This document shows, piece by piece, positions 35,483-44,387 of a stretch of 64,000 bases of DNA. Location: NCBI RefSeq assembly GCF_019430885.1, contig NZ_JAHYBZ010000006.1:186001-250000 (forward strand), in the 5' to 3' direction. Origin of the DNA: Roseomonas alba (GTDB lineage Bacteria; Pseudomonadota; Alphaproteobacteria; Acetobacterales; Acetobacteraceae). Position numbers and translations under genes: made by a program. The stretch's first letter is position 1; each line of letters opens with the position of its first letter. The notes below the pieces were generated by a model that worked only from the letters and a program-made list of their open reading frames with translations, did not search any database and was not told the DNA's origin.

Positions 35483-37084
35483 TCAGAGCGCCTCGCCCGC
35501 CCCGAGCCCGTCGAGCGGCGTCGGCACGCACCATTCATCGCCGCGCGCGGTCGTCACGTATTCCGGCCATTGCATGTCGACGGGGGCGACGAAGTCCTTC
35601 TCCAACAGCGGCGCGACCCATTTGGTTCCGCCCACGCCGCCACCGGTGCGCTCTCGCCATTCCGCCTGCGCCGCGTCCAGCAGGCCAGGCTTGGCGGCGA
35701 GGTCGAGCAGCGTCAGCGCCATGGTCTTCGCCGCGACGAACATGCCGGGGTCGATCGCCGCCGGCAGGCCGCCCAGCGCGTTGTAGGTCCATTGCGGGTA
35801 ATCGAAATTCGCATCGGGGCTGCGCAGCCGTGGCCGCGCGGTCAGCAGCCGCACCGTCGGGCAGTGCCAGCAAAACTCAACATAGTCGTCGGCCGAGAGA
35901 TGCCACTGCCAGGGCGGCAGGAAGTGACGAAGATTCGCCTCGAAATCCGCAGGCTCGGTCAGGGTGGTGTTGGCCGCGGCAAAGGGGTCGTTCATCGGTT
36001 CCAGGCCGAGGCCAGTCTGGATCTCCCGCGCGAAGACCTGAGCGGCGGCAGGGTATTCGGGCGGGCCGACCTCCTGGAGGTTCGCCCAGGTCGCATCCGT
36101 CAGCACGGTGTTGGGCAGGCCGACACGCGTCTTGGTCACCCAGCGCCAATGCGCCGTGCAGGCGGTTGCCGCGGCGGCGGACCGCGCATTGGCCATCAGG
36201 ACATTCGCGATCTGCTGCGCCATCGGCAGGGACGGCGTGCGCCAGGAATATTGGATCTGGGTGAAGCGCGGCGCGAGGTTGTCCGAGGTCGCATCGCCCC
36301 CATGCATGATGAACTCGTTGAGCGTCCACGATCCGGCGTGGGGGAACATCGCCTCCTTGGTGTATTTCGTCGTCGTGTACATCAGGCACAGCGCATCGGT
36401 CGCGCCGGGCGCGCGGGCCGCGGCGTGGCCGACATCGCGGATCGGCAGCAGGGCCTTGTCGATCCAGCTTTCGGGATTGTCGCAGGTGAAGGTGACGACG
36501 CAGGACCAATAGGCGCCGAAATGCGTCTCGGCCGTCACCGTGTTCTGCAGGTGCGGGTGATAGACGACGGCGGCATCCAGGCCGTCATAGTAACCCTTGG
36601 CCGCATGCACGGGCTTCGATCCGCAGACCTTCTCGGCCGGCTCACCGAACAGCACCAGGCGGCCGGGCGTGCCGGTCTTCTCCAGGGCCGCCTTGGCCGC
36701 AAGGATCGAGGTCAGCGCCGCCGTGCCCAGCGAGGAATGCGGGTCCGTATGCCCGGCCGCATAGGGATGCATGCCCGGGCGCGGTTCCCGCCGCGGCACC
36801 ACCGCCTGGCAGTTCCCCGGCACCGCGTCGTATTCCGAGAAGGAGGCGAGGACCGGCCCTTCCTTCCCCCAGCGCGCGCAGAAGGCCGTCGGCATACCGC
36901 CGGAGCCGGCCTCGACCTCGAAGCCCTCGGCGCGCAGGAGTTCGACATAGGCGGCGGAGGATTTGTATTCGCGCCAAGCAGGTTCCGCGAAATGCCAGAT
37001 GCGCTCGTTGAAGGCGGACATCCGCGCTTCATTCGCGGCAATCCAGTCGAGCGCCGTCTGGCGCAGCGCGGCGAGTTTGGACAT
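35483..37084 (-). CDS. M20 family metallo-amidohydrolase (AbgB-like)
   Basis: 533 residues from the ATG at 37084, preceded by a GGGGG run; the frame above it is antisense to coding sequence. The N-terminus SKLAALRQTALDWIAANEAR and ERIWHFAEPAWREYKSSAAY resemble the B subunit of aminobenzoyl-glutamate hydrolase. Metal-site pieces are FSEYDAVPGNCQAV, AAGHTDPHSSLGTAAL and LVLFGEPAEKVCGSKPVHAA with the catalytic Glu. A dimerisation lid follows. The family uses two metal ions to cut amide bonds of N-acyl amino acids. It is somewhat longer than AbgB (about 480). No A-subunit gene is adjacent, so it may act alone. The gene lies 44 bases beyond the DsbA-like isomerase gene. Confidence 0.85.
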   Translation of the reverse strand: MSKLAALRQTALDWIAANEARMSAFNERIWHFAEPAWREYKSSAAYVELLRAEGFEVEAGSGGMPTAFCARWGKEGPVLASFSEYDAVPGNCQAVVPRREPRPGMHPYAAGHTDPHSSLGTAALTSILAAKAALEKTGTPGRLVLFGEPAEKVCGSKPVHAAKGYYDGLDAAVVYHPHLQNTVTAETHFGAYWSCVVTFTCDNPESWIDKALLPIRDVGHAAARAPGATDALCLMYTTTKYTKEAMFPHAGSWTLNEFIMHGGDATSDNLAPRFTQIQYSWRTPSLPMAQQIANVLMANARSAAAATACTAHWRWVTKTRVGLPNTVLTDATWANLQEVGPPEYPAAAQVFAREIQTGLGLEPMNDPFAAANTTLTEPADFEANLRHFLPPWQWHLSADDYVEFCWHCPTVRLLTARPRLRSPDANFDYPQWTYNALGGLPAAIDPGMFVAAKTMALTLLDLAAKPGLLDAAQAEWRERTGGGVGGTKWVAPLLEKDFVAPVDMQWPEYVTTARGDEWCVPTPLDGLGAGEAL

Positions 37085-37128
37085 GCAGGCCCCCGGGTGA
37101 TCCATCCGGGGGCATGATGCGCCGGGCC

Positions 37129-37728
37129 TCAGCCCCGCGCCAGACGGCGCGCCACGAAGTCCAGCCGGTCCTGGCCCCAGAACATGTCGTCCCCGATCAC
37201 GTAGCAGGGTGCGCCGAAGACACCGCGGGCAAGCGCCGCCTCGGTATCCGCCATGCGGCGTTCGGCCCATCGCGGATCGGCGCCGAGGCGCTGCACCTGC
37301 TCCGCATCCAACCCGCATTCGCTGATCAGCGCGGCGAGCGTCGCCGGATCGGCGGGGTCCTTCTCCTCCTCCCACAACGCCTTCAGCACGCGATGGGCCA
37401 GGCGGATCGCCGGCGCGTCGCCCATCGTCTCCCGCACGCCGATGACGCAGGCGGCGGTGACCGGTTCCTTGTGCGGAAAGTGCTTCGGCTGGATCTGGAT
37501 CGGAATGCCGAGGTGATCCCGCCAGCGCGCCAGTTCCTGCAACCGATAGGCCTGGCGCTGCGGCGAACGCTTGGGCAGCGGGAAGCCGCCCGATCCGGCG
37601 AAGATCGTGCCGAAATCCACCGGGAAGATGCGCAGCGACGCGCCGTGCTGCGCCGCCAGCGCCTCGATGCGCGCGGCGCCCAGATGCGTCCAGGGCGAGT
37701 TCAGGGAGGCGTAGTAGTCGATGTGCAT
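37129..37728 (-). CDS. DsbA-fold 2-hydroxychromene-2-carboxylate isomerase
   Basis: 199 residues from the ATG at 37728 (MHIDYYASLNSPWTHLGAAR), behind GGAG. The thioredoxin-like fold has the serine-type active site NSPWTHLG instead of CxxC, as in kappa-class GST and NahD isomerases. Further signatures are PLPKRSPQRQAYRLQELARW and FGAPCYVIGDDMFWGQDRLD. These glutathione-dependent enzymes isomerise aromatic-pathway intermediates. It starts five bases after the CoA-transferase B-subunit stop, so the three genes are probably one operon. The substrate is unknown. Confidence 0.88.
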   Translation of the reverse strand: MHIDYYASLNSPWTHLGAARIEALAAQHGASLRIFPVDFGTIFAGSGGFPLPKRSPQRQAYRLQELARWRDHLGIPIQIQPKHFPHKEPVTAACVIGVRETMGDAPAIRLAHRVLKALWEEEKDPADPATLAALISECGLDAEQVQRLGADPRWAERRMADTEAALARGVFGAPCYVIGDDMFWGQDRLDFVARRLARG

Positions 37729-37733
37729 GGGGC

Positions 37734-38363
37734 CTACTCCGTCACCGGCGCGCCGGTGGCGGCGCGGACCTCGTCCATCGTCACGCCGGGGGCGAGTTCG
37801 CGGACCTTGAAGGCCGTCCCCGTCGGCTCGAACAGGCCGAGTTCCGTCACCACCAGATTGACCCGCCCGCGCGCCGTCACCGGCAGGGAACACTGCGCGA
37901 GCAGCCGCGGCGATCCGTCGCGCGTGCGATGTTCCATCATCAGGAAGACGTTCTTCGCGCAGGCGGCGAGGTCCATCGCGCCGCCGATCACGCCCCCCTT
38001 CGACCCCTTCACCTTCCAATTGGCGAAGTCGCGATTGGCCGCGGCCTCATAGGTGCCGAGCACCGTCACGTCGATGCGCCCGCTGCGGATCAGCGCGAAG
38101 CTGTCCGCGTGATCGACGATGGCCGCGCCGGGCGGCAGGGTGACATAGCGGCGGCTGGCATCGACCAGGTGGATGTCCTCCTGCCCCTCGGGTGCGACGG
38201 GGCCGAAGCCGATGACGCCGTTCTCGGCGTGGAAGGTGATCTCCTTGTCGCCCATCGGAACGTCGGTGATCAGCGTCGGCATGCCGACGCCGAGATTGAC
38301 GATCCAGCCATCCTGGAACTCGCGGGCCAGGCGCTCGGCCATCTGGGGGCGGGACCAGGGCAT
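37734..38363 (-). CDS. 3-oxoacid CoA-transferase subunit B
   Basis: 209 residues from the ATG at 38363, which shares ATGA with the A-subunit stop. It carries the family I transferase features GWIVNLGVGMPTLITD and the catalytic Glu in HAENGVIGFGPV, then KGSKGGVIGGAMDLAA and VTARGRVNLVVTELGLF. With the A subunit it forms an alpha2beta2 enzyme that moves CoA from succinyl-CoA or acetyl-CoA to a 3-oxoacid. The link with an aromatic-type isomerase points to the end of an aromatic or branched-acid pathway (3-oxoadipate or similar), but this is inference. Confidence 0.9.
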   Translation of the reverse strand: MPWSRPQMAERLAREFQDGWIVNLGVGMPTLITDVPMGDKEITFHAENGVIGFGPVAPEGQEDIHLVDASRRYVTLPPGAAIVDHADSFALIRSGRIDVTVLGTYEAAANRDFANWKVKGSKGGVIGGAMDLAACAKNVFLMMEHRTRDGSPRLLAQCSLPVTARGRVNLVVTELGLFEPTGTAFKVRELAPGVTMDEVRAATGAPVTE

Positions 38364-39097
38364 CAGCGGGTCTCCTTCAGGGTGGGCCAGATCGCGGCCG
38401 GGGCCGGCGGGATGTGCACCAGGCGATGAACGAGGATGCCAGGGGTGTGGACATCGTCCGGATCGATCGCGCCGGCGGGCAGGATGGGCTCCTCCACCTC
38501 GACGATTACCAGCTTCGACGCCATGGCCATGATCGGGCCGAAATTGCGCTGGGCGCGGCGGAAGCGGAGGTTGCCGGCCTCATCCGCCTGGTAGCAGCGC
38601 AGCAGCGCGACGTCGCAGGGCAGCGCGTATTCCAGCAGGTATTCGCGGCCGTTGATGACGCGTGTCTCGCGCGCTTCCGCAAGTTCCGTGCCGACGCCGG
38701 CCGGGGTGTAGAAGGCCGGGACGCCGGCGCCGGCGGCGCGCAGCCTTTCGGCCAACGTGCCCTGGGGCACCGTCTCCGCATCCACCTCGCCCCGCTCGTA
38801 ATAGGGGGTGAAGGGCAGCACGTCCGAGGCGCGCGGGGCGGCGGTGAAGGAGCAGATCACCTTCGCGACCTGGCCGTTTTCCACCAGCATGCCGATGTCC
38901 GGGTTGCGCGGCTTGCGCGGCCCGCCCGTGGTGTTGCCCACGCAGACCAGCCGCTTCGCGCCCTGGCGCAGCAGGGCCGCCGTCAGGTTGAACGGCGAAC
39001 CCGGCAGGGCGAAGCCCCCGAAGGCGATGGTCGAGCCATCTTCTATTCCCGCCACGGCGGCATCGAAATCCGCCACGACCTTGCTGCGTCGTGCCAT
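38363..39097 (-). CDS. 3-oxoacid CoA-transferase subunit A
   Basis: 244 residues from the ATG at 39097 (MARRSKVVADFDAAVAGIED); upstream sequence in frame runs into the divergent antiporter gene. The glycine-rich CoA site FGGFALPGSPFNLTAALLRQ, VCVGNTTGGPRKPRN and PAFYTPAGVGTELAE are family I signatures. It is longer and more divergent around ALPCDVALLRCYQADEAGNL than the AtoD/PcaI norm but keeps all main motifs. It overlaps the B-subunit gene by 3-4 bases. It is the first gene of the isomerase operon and is divergent from the CPA2 antiporter gene with 172 bases between starts. Confidence 0.88.
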   Translation of the reverse strand: MARRSKVVADFDAAVAGIEDGSTIAFGGFALPGSPFNLTAALLRQGAKRLVCVGNTTGGPRKPRNPDIGMLVENGQVAKVICSFTAAPRASDVLPFTPYYERGEVDAETVPQGTLAERLRAAGAGVPAFYTPAGVGTELAEARETRVINGREYLLEYALPCDVALLRCYQADEAGNLRFRRAQRNFGPIMAMASKLVIVEVEEPILPAGAIDPDDVHTPGILVHRLVHIPPAPAAIWPTLKETR

Positions 39098-39269
39098 ACG
39101 GCCCGCTCCCTTCCCTTTCCGGCATGGAAGGGCGAGCGCGCCGCCCTGTCCAGAGGGGGAACGCTGTCTTGCGATGACGATTGCAGCATGACGCTCGCCC
39201 GGCCAGCATCGCCGAATGGAAAACCAAGGACCCCGCATGCCCCTGCCCCACCGGATGGAACCCTGAACG

Positions 39270-41045
39270 ATGGCTGCCGAATCCCATGGCCCGGACCTGG
39301 TCAGCGTGGTCGCCCTGCTCGGCTCGGCGGTGGTGGCTGTGCCGCTATTCAAGCGGCTCGGGCTTGGTTCGGTGCTGGGCTACCTTGTTGCCGGCCTTGT
39401 GATCGGTCCCTATGGCATCGGGCTGTTCAGCGACGCGCAAGCCATCCTGCATGTCGCCGAGCTCGGCGTAGTGATGTTCCTTTTCGTCATCGGGCTGGAG
39501 ATGGAGCCTTCCCGTCTGTGGGGAATGCGACGGCAGATCTTCGGGCTGGGGCTGGTCCAGGTCTGCGCCTGCATCGCGTTGCTGACCGGGGTGGGGCTGC
39601 TGCTTGGCCTCACGCCTTCCGTCGCCTTCGTGGCGGGGACGGGATTCGTGCTGACCTCGACGGCGATCGTGATGCAGATGCTGGAGGAACGGCGGATGAT
39701 CGGCACGCCGCCCGGCCAGCGCATCATCGCGGTGCTGCTGCTGGAGGACCTGGCCATCGTGCCGCTGTTGGCGCTGGTCGCCTTCATCGCGCCCGGCGGC
39801 GCGGCGGTGACGACGGCGGATCGGCTGATGTCCGTGGGGCTCGGACTGGGGTCCATCGTCGCGCTGGTCGCGGCGGGGATCTGGTTGCTGAATCCGATGT
39901 TCCGGCTGCTTGCCGAGTCCCGCGCGCGGGAGGTGATGACAGCGGCCGCGCTGCTGGTGGTGCTTGGCTCGGCGCTGGCCATGCAGCTCGGCGGGCTGTC
40001 CATGGCGATGGGGGCCTTCCTTGCCGGGGTGCTGCTATCCGAGAGCGCCTTCAAACATCAGCTTGAAGCCGATGTGGAACCCTTCCGCGGCATCCTGCTG
40101 GGGCTGTTCTTCCTGGCGGTGGGGATGGCGCTGGACCTTTCCGTCATCGCGACGAACTGGGCGCTGATCCTGGCCAGCGTGATCGCCTACATGGCGGTGA
40201 AGGCGGCAGCGATCTACGGCGTCGCGCGGCTGACCCGTGCCGGCCATCGCGAGGCCTTCGAACGCGCGGTGCTGATGGCCCAGGGCGGCGAGTTCGCCTT
40301 CGTGCTCTATGGCGCCGCGACGACGGTCGGCATCATCGACGGCGAGGCCAATGCGGTGATGACGGCGACCGTCATCGTCTCGATGGTCCTGACGCCGCTG
40401 ATGGTCATCCTGCATGATCGCATCGTCCCGCCCCTCGCGCCGTCTCTCGACGGGCTGGAGGCGCCGGACCACAACACGGCCAGCGTGCTGATCATCGGTT
40501 TCGGCCGCTTCGGGCAGATCGTCGGGTCGTCGCTGCTGACGCGGCAATGTTCGATCTCGGTCATCGACATGGATCCGGAAATGGTGCGCGAGGCCAATGC
40601 CTGGGGCTTCCGGGTGCATTACGGCGACGGCACGCGGCTAGACATCCTGCACGCCGCCGGCGCGGGCCGCGCGCGGATGATCCTGTGCTGCGTGGATGAC
40701 CGCGACACCGCGCTGCGCGTCCTCCATCTGGTGAAGGACGAGTTCCGCGGCATCCCCATCCTGTGCCGGTCCTTCGATCGCGAGCACGCGATGCGGCTGC
40801 TCGCGGCCGGTGCCGATTTCCAGGTCCGCGAGACCTTCGAATCCGCCCTCGTCCTGGGGCGGGAGGCGCTGATCCGCCTGGGCAATGCGGATGCCGAGGC
40901 GGAGGAGGTGATCGACACGCTGCGCCGCCGCGATGCCGAACGCTTCGCCTTGGAGGCCTCGCAAGGCCTGGAAGCCGGCCGCCGGCTGCTGCTGTCCCAT
41001 CGCGAGGACTGGCTCGCGGCGCATCCGGTCGAGCGCGAGGGCTGA
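39270..41045 (+). CDS. CPA2 family monovalent cation:proton antiporter with TrkA-N domain
   Basis: 591 residues. About 380 residues of membrane domain with 12-13 helices show GLGSVLGYLVAGLVIGPYGI, ELGVVMFLFVIGLEMEPSRL and the ion-site region LLLEDLAIVPLLALVA. A cytosolic RCK domain follows at about 400-520 with nucleotide motif VLIIGFGRFGQIVGSSLL and acidic VIDMDPEMV. The plan is that of KefB/KefC K+ efflux systems, which respond to NAD(H) or glutathione adducts. No KefF/KefG ancillary gene is adjacent. It should set cytoplasmic pH or K+. Confidence 0.92.
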   Translation: MAAESHGPDLVSVVALLGSAVVAVPLFKRLGLGSVLGYLVAGLVIGPYGIGLFSDAQAILHVAELGVVMFLFVIGLEMEPSRLWGMRRQIFGLGLVQVCACIALLTGVGLLLGLTPSVAFVAGTGFVLTSTAIVMQMLEERRMIGTPPGQRIIAVLLLEDLAIVPLLALVAFIAPGGAAVTTADRLMSVGLGLGSIVALVAAGIWLLNPMFRLLAESRAREVMTAAALLVVLGSALAMQLGGLSMAMGAFLAGVLLSESAFKHQLEADVEPFRGILLGLFFLAVGMALDLSVIATNWALILASVIAYMAVKAAAIYGVARLTRAGHREAFERAVLMAQGGEFAFVLYGAATTVGIIDGEANAVMTATVIVSMVLTPLMVILHDRIVPPLAPSLDGLEAPDHNTASVLIIGFGRFGQIVGSSLLTRQCSISVIDMDPEMVREANAWGFRVHYGDGTRLDILHAAGAGRARMILCCVDDRDTALRVLHLVKDEFRGIPILCRSFDREHAMRLLAAGADFQVRETFESALVLGREALIRLGNADAEAEEVIDTLRRRDAERFALEASQGLEAGRRLLLSHREDWLAAHPVEREG

Positions 41046-41114
41046 CGCCCGGAATCCCTTCATGGCGCGCGCGGCACCGCGCCGCCTATGGGGGCGTGTC
41101 GGCGAGGAGTGACG

Positions 41115-41573
41115 ATGAGCAAGGTGGCATGGCTGGCGGCAGCGGCGGTGATGACGAGCGGCATCGGCGCGCAGGCGGAGGAGCTGCTCTGGCAGACCCG
41201 CCAATCCGCGGATGGCGTGGTCCTCGCCTATGAACAGCCGGACACCGATTTCCAGCCGATCTACCTCGGCTGCGCGCTGCCGCAGCGGCGCTTCACCGTG
41301 TCGCTTGACCAGACGCGCGGCGTCCAGGCCGGGCGCAGCGTGCCGGTCGAATTCGCCTCGGAAGCCGGGCGGGTGACGCTGCGGCTGCGGGCGGAGGCGA
41401 TGGAGATCGGCGATATCCTGACCGCGACGCTGCCCTACGACCCGGCGCTCGGCCGCGTGCTGGCGGAAGGCCGCACCCTGCGCATCACTGTCGGCGGGCG
41501 GACCGACCGCTATCCGCTCGCCAATGTCCGGCAAGGCGTCGCCGCGCTGGCCGCCGCCTGCGGGCCGCGCTGA
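41115..41573 (+). CDS. Secreted protein of unknown function
   Basis: 152 residues from the ATG at 41115, behind GAGGAGTG. Residues 1-20 form a signal peptide (MSKVAWLAAAAVMTSGIGAQ, then AE). The mature part is small and beta-rich (GVVLAYEQPDTDFQPIYLGC, then VTLRLRAEAMEIGDILTATL) with two Cys, one near each end, that could form a disulfide. I do not recognise a family. It follows the antiporter gene by 69 bases and converges on the LLM gene with three bases between the stops. Confidence 0.7.
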   Translation: MSKVAWLAAAAVMTSGIGAQAEELLWQTRQSADGVVLAYEQPDTDFQPIYLGCALPQRRFTVSLDQTRGVQAGRSVPVEFASEAGRVTLRLRAEAMEIGDILTATLPYDPALGRVLAEGRTLRITVGGRTDRYPLANVRQGVAALAAACGPR

Positions 41574-41576
41574 CCG

Positions 41577-42602
41577 TCAGGCCAGCAGGTCCCGCACGCG
41601 CGGGATGACCTGCGTCGCGTAGAGTTCGATGCAGCGCATCATCCGATCATGGCTGAGCGCGCCGGCGCTGTACTTCAACTGGAAGCGCCGTGCGCCCAGG
41701 GCCCGCACCGTCGCGGCGATCTTGCGCGCCACCGTCTCCGGCGCGCCGACATAGAGCGAGCCGCGGTCCGCCTCGCGGTCGAACTCCGCGCGGGTCATGG
41801 GCGGCCAGCCGCGCTCGGCGCCGATGCGATCGCGCATGACGCGGTAGTCGGGCCACAGCTCCTCGCGCGCCGCCGCGTCCGTCTCGGCGACATAGCCCGG
41901 GGAGTGGACGCCGATCGGCAGGTCCGGCTGGCCGAGCTTGCCGCAGGCCTGGCGGAAGAAATCCGCATAGGGGACGAAGCGCTGCGGGTCGCCGCCGATG
42001 ATGGCGAGCATCATCGGCAGCCCATGCCGGGCCGCGCGCATGACGGATTCCGGGCTGCCGCCGACGCCGATCCAGGTACGGAGGGGCGGCGTCTCGACCG
42101 TCGGAAAGATGCGCTGGTCGCGCAGCGCGGCGCGCGTCGTGCCGGACCAGGTCACCGGCTGCTGCGGCAGCAGCTTCGTGAACAGGTCGAGCTTCTCCTC
42201 GAACAGCACCTCGTATTGATCCAGCGGATAGCCGAAGAGCGGGAAGGATTCGGTGAAGGAGCCGCGGCCGAGGATCACCTCCGCCCGCCCCTGCGAGGCC
42301 GCATCCAGTGTCGCGAAACGTTGGTAGACGCGGACCGGGTCGTCGGAGCTCAGCACCGTCACCGACGATCCCAGCCGGATACGCGCCGTCTGGCCGGCGA
42401 TCGCGGCCAGCACCACCTCGGGCGCTGAGATGGCGAAATCCTCGCGGTGATGCTCGCCGACGCCGAAGAAGTCGATGCCCAGCCGGTCGGCGAGCACGCC
42501 TTCGGCGATGACGTTGCGGATGACCTGCGCGGATGGAAGCGCCTGGCCGTCCGGCCCGGCGGTGATGTCGCCGAAGGTGTCCAGGCCAAATTCAAGGGAC
42601 AT
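41577..42602 (-). CDS. LLM class flavin-dependent oxidoreductase
   Basis: 341 residues from the ATG at 42602 ([20 protein letters not shown]). Family features of bacterial luciferase-like monooxygenases: [60 protein letters not shown] and a C-terminal [19 protein letters not shown]. The protein should use FMN (or F420) with O2 to oxidise a small organic substrate. Nothing in the neighbourhood points to a substrate. It is divergent from the fumarase gene across a 328-bp gap. Confidence 0.88.
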   Translation of the reverse strand: MSLEFGLDTFGDITAGPDGQALPSAQVIRNVIAEGVLADRLGIDFFGVGEHHREDFAISAPEVVLAAIAGQTARIRLGSSVTVLSSDDPVRVYQRFATLDAASQGRAEVILGRGSFTESFPLFGYPLDQYEVLFEEKLDLFTKLLPQQPVTWSGTTRAALRDQRIFPTVETPPLRTWIGVGGSPESVMRAARHGLPMMLAIIGGDPQRFVPYADFFRQACGKLGQPDLPIGVHSPGYVAETDAAAREELWPDYRVMRDRIGAERGWPPMTRAEFDREADRGSLYVGAPETVARKIAATVRALGARRFQLKYSAGALSHDRMMRCIELYATQVIPRVRDLLA

Positions 42603-42930
42603 GCGGATGGGTTCCCCGGTGGTGCCCGGTGCGGGCGGCCAGCATCGATTGTCCGGAAATGGTCCGGCCAGCGCCCGAGATCGCACGGGCAGCCATGCCG
42701 AAGCCACAGCGAAGCTACCGGCGGTCGGGCCATCCCGACAAGGCACCCCTTTGCGCGGCAGTGGTAACCTTCGCCTTGCGCCGCCCGGCGATGATCCCAG
42801 CCGAGCCGTCGTCGTGGAGATCAGTAATGTCGATACCGGGTGCGAGAGGCAAAAACCGGGTGATATGGTGCCTGGCATTCCACCAGGCGCCGCAGCACCA
42901 CCGGAATGCGACACGCCTCATCGACATGGG
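42603..42930. other. 328-bp divergent intergenic region with a leader hairpin
   Basis: No gene is supported here. It must carry the promoters of the LLM gene (leftward) and the fumarase gene (rightward), neither of which could be located. A 9-bp stem GGTGCCTGG/CCAGGCGCC with a 7-base loop lies at 42867-42891, about 40 bases before the fumarase start. It would fold in the fumarase mRNA leader. Confidence 0.5.
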
Positions 42931-44343
42931 ATGGCCAATGTGAGCGAGTTTCGGACCGAGCATGACAGCCTCGGCGCCGTGGAGGTGCCGGCGGATCGTC
43001 TCTGGGGGGCGCAGACCCAGCGATCGCTGGAGCATTTCAGCATCGGCCACGACCTGATCCCGCGCGAGATGATCGACGCCTATGCGGTGCTCAAGCGCGC
43101 CGCGGCGGTCGCCAACCATGGGGGCGGGCGGCTCGATGCACAGCGCCACGACCTGATCCTCGCCGTCTGCGACGAGCTGCTGGCCGGCCGGCACCGCGAC
43201 GAATTCCCGCTGCATGTCTGGATGACCGGCAGCGGCACGCAGTTCAACATGAACGTCAACGAGGTCGTGTCCAACCGCTGCTGCCAGATGGCCGGCACGG
43301 CGCTGGGGTCGAAGACGCCGGTGCATCCGAACGACCATGTGAACATGTCGCAATCGTCGAACGACACCTTCCCCTCCGCGATGTACATCGCCGCGGCGGT
43401 GACCGTGACGAAGCGGCTGATCCCGGAAGTGACCGCGCTGCGCGACGCCATCGCCGCCAAGGCCGTCGAATGGGACGGCATCGTGAAGATCGGCCGCACC
43501 CATATGCAGGATGCGACGCCGCTGACCCTCGGCCAGGAATGGTCGGGCTATGCGGCGATGCTGGAGGAATGCCTGGAATGGACCGGGGATGCGCTGAAGG
43601 GCGTGTATCGCCTGGCACTGGGCGGCACGGCGGTCGGCACCGGGCTGAATGCCGCGCCGGGCTTCGCCGAGGCCGCGACCGCCGAGATCGCCCGCAGCAC
43701 CGGCCTGCCCTTCGTCAGCGCGGCCAACAAGTTCGCCGCCCAGGGCGCGCATGACGCGCTGGTGCAGTTGTCCGGCACGCTGAAGACGCTGGCGGGCGCG
43801 CTCTACAAGATCGCGAACGACATCCGCCTGCTGTCCTGCGGCCCGCGCGCGGGGTTCTACGAATTGCTGATCCCGGAGAACGAGCCGGGGTCCTCCATCA
43901 TGCCGGGCAAGGTGAACCCCACCCAGTGCGAGGCGTTGACCATGATCGCGGTGCAGGTCATGGCGAACGACATGGCGGTGACCCTGGGCGGCGCCGGCGG
44001 CTATCTGGAGATGAACGTCTACAAGCCGCTGATGATCGCCAATATCTGCCAGTCCATCACGCTGCTGGCCGATGGCTGCGATAATTTCCGCCGTTTCCTG
44101 GTGGTCGGTGCGCAGCCCAACCGGAAGAAGATCGCCGAGTATGTCGAGCGGTCGCTGATGCTGGTGACGGCGCTGACGCCGTTGATCGGCTACGACAAGG
44201 CATCCCAGATCGCCCATCACGCCGCCGATCACGACATGACGCTGAAGCAGGCGGCGCTCGATCTCGGCTTCATCAGCGCCGAGGAATTCGACCGCGTCGT
44301 CGATCCCGCGAAGATGGTGAATCCCTACGTTGCGGCCGGCTGA
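42931..44343 (+). CDS. fumC: Class II fumarate hydratase
   Basis: 470 residues, close to E. coli FumC (467). The start is placed at the ATG at 42931 ([20 protein letters not shown]); a GTG nine bases on is also possible. Conserved regions: [43 protein letters not shown] with the binding His, and the SS-loop [14 protein letters not shown] with the catalytic Ser near residue 321. It is the oxygen-stable, iron-free homotetramer that interconverts fumarate and malate in the citric acid cycle. A malic enzyme gene follows 44 bases later, so fumarate could pass via malate to pyruvate. Confidence 0.95.
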   Translation: MANVSEFRTEHDSLGAVEVPADRLWGAQTQRSLEHFSIGHDLIPREMIDAYAVLKRAAAVANHGGGRLDAQRHDLILAVCDELLAGRHRDEFPLHVWMTGSGTQFNMNVNEVVSNRCCQMAGTALGSKTPVHPNDHVNMSQSSNDTFPSAMYIAAAVTVTKRLIPEVTALRDAIAAKAVEWDGIVKIGRTHMQDATPLTLGQEWSGYAAMLEECLEWTGDALKGVYRLALGGTAVGTGLNAAPGFAEAATAEIARSTGLPFVSAANKFAAQGAHDALVQLSGTLKTLAGALYKIANDIRLLSCGPRAGFYELLIPENEPGSSIMPGKVNPTQCEALTMIAVQVMANDMAVTLGGAGGYLEMNVYKPLMIANICQSITLLADGCDNFRRFLVVGAQPNRKKIAEYVERSLMLVTALTPLIGYDKASQIAHHAADHDMTLKQAALDLGFISAEEFDRVVDPAKMVNPYVAAG

Positions 44344-44387
44344 CGCGCCGATCGCCCGGAACCCAAGCAAGAGCCCCGAGAGGAAGC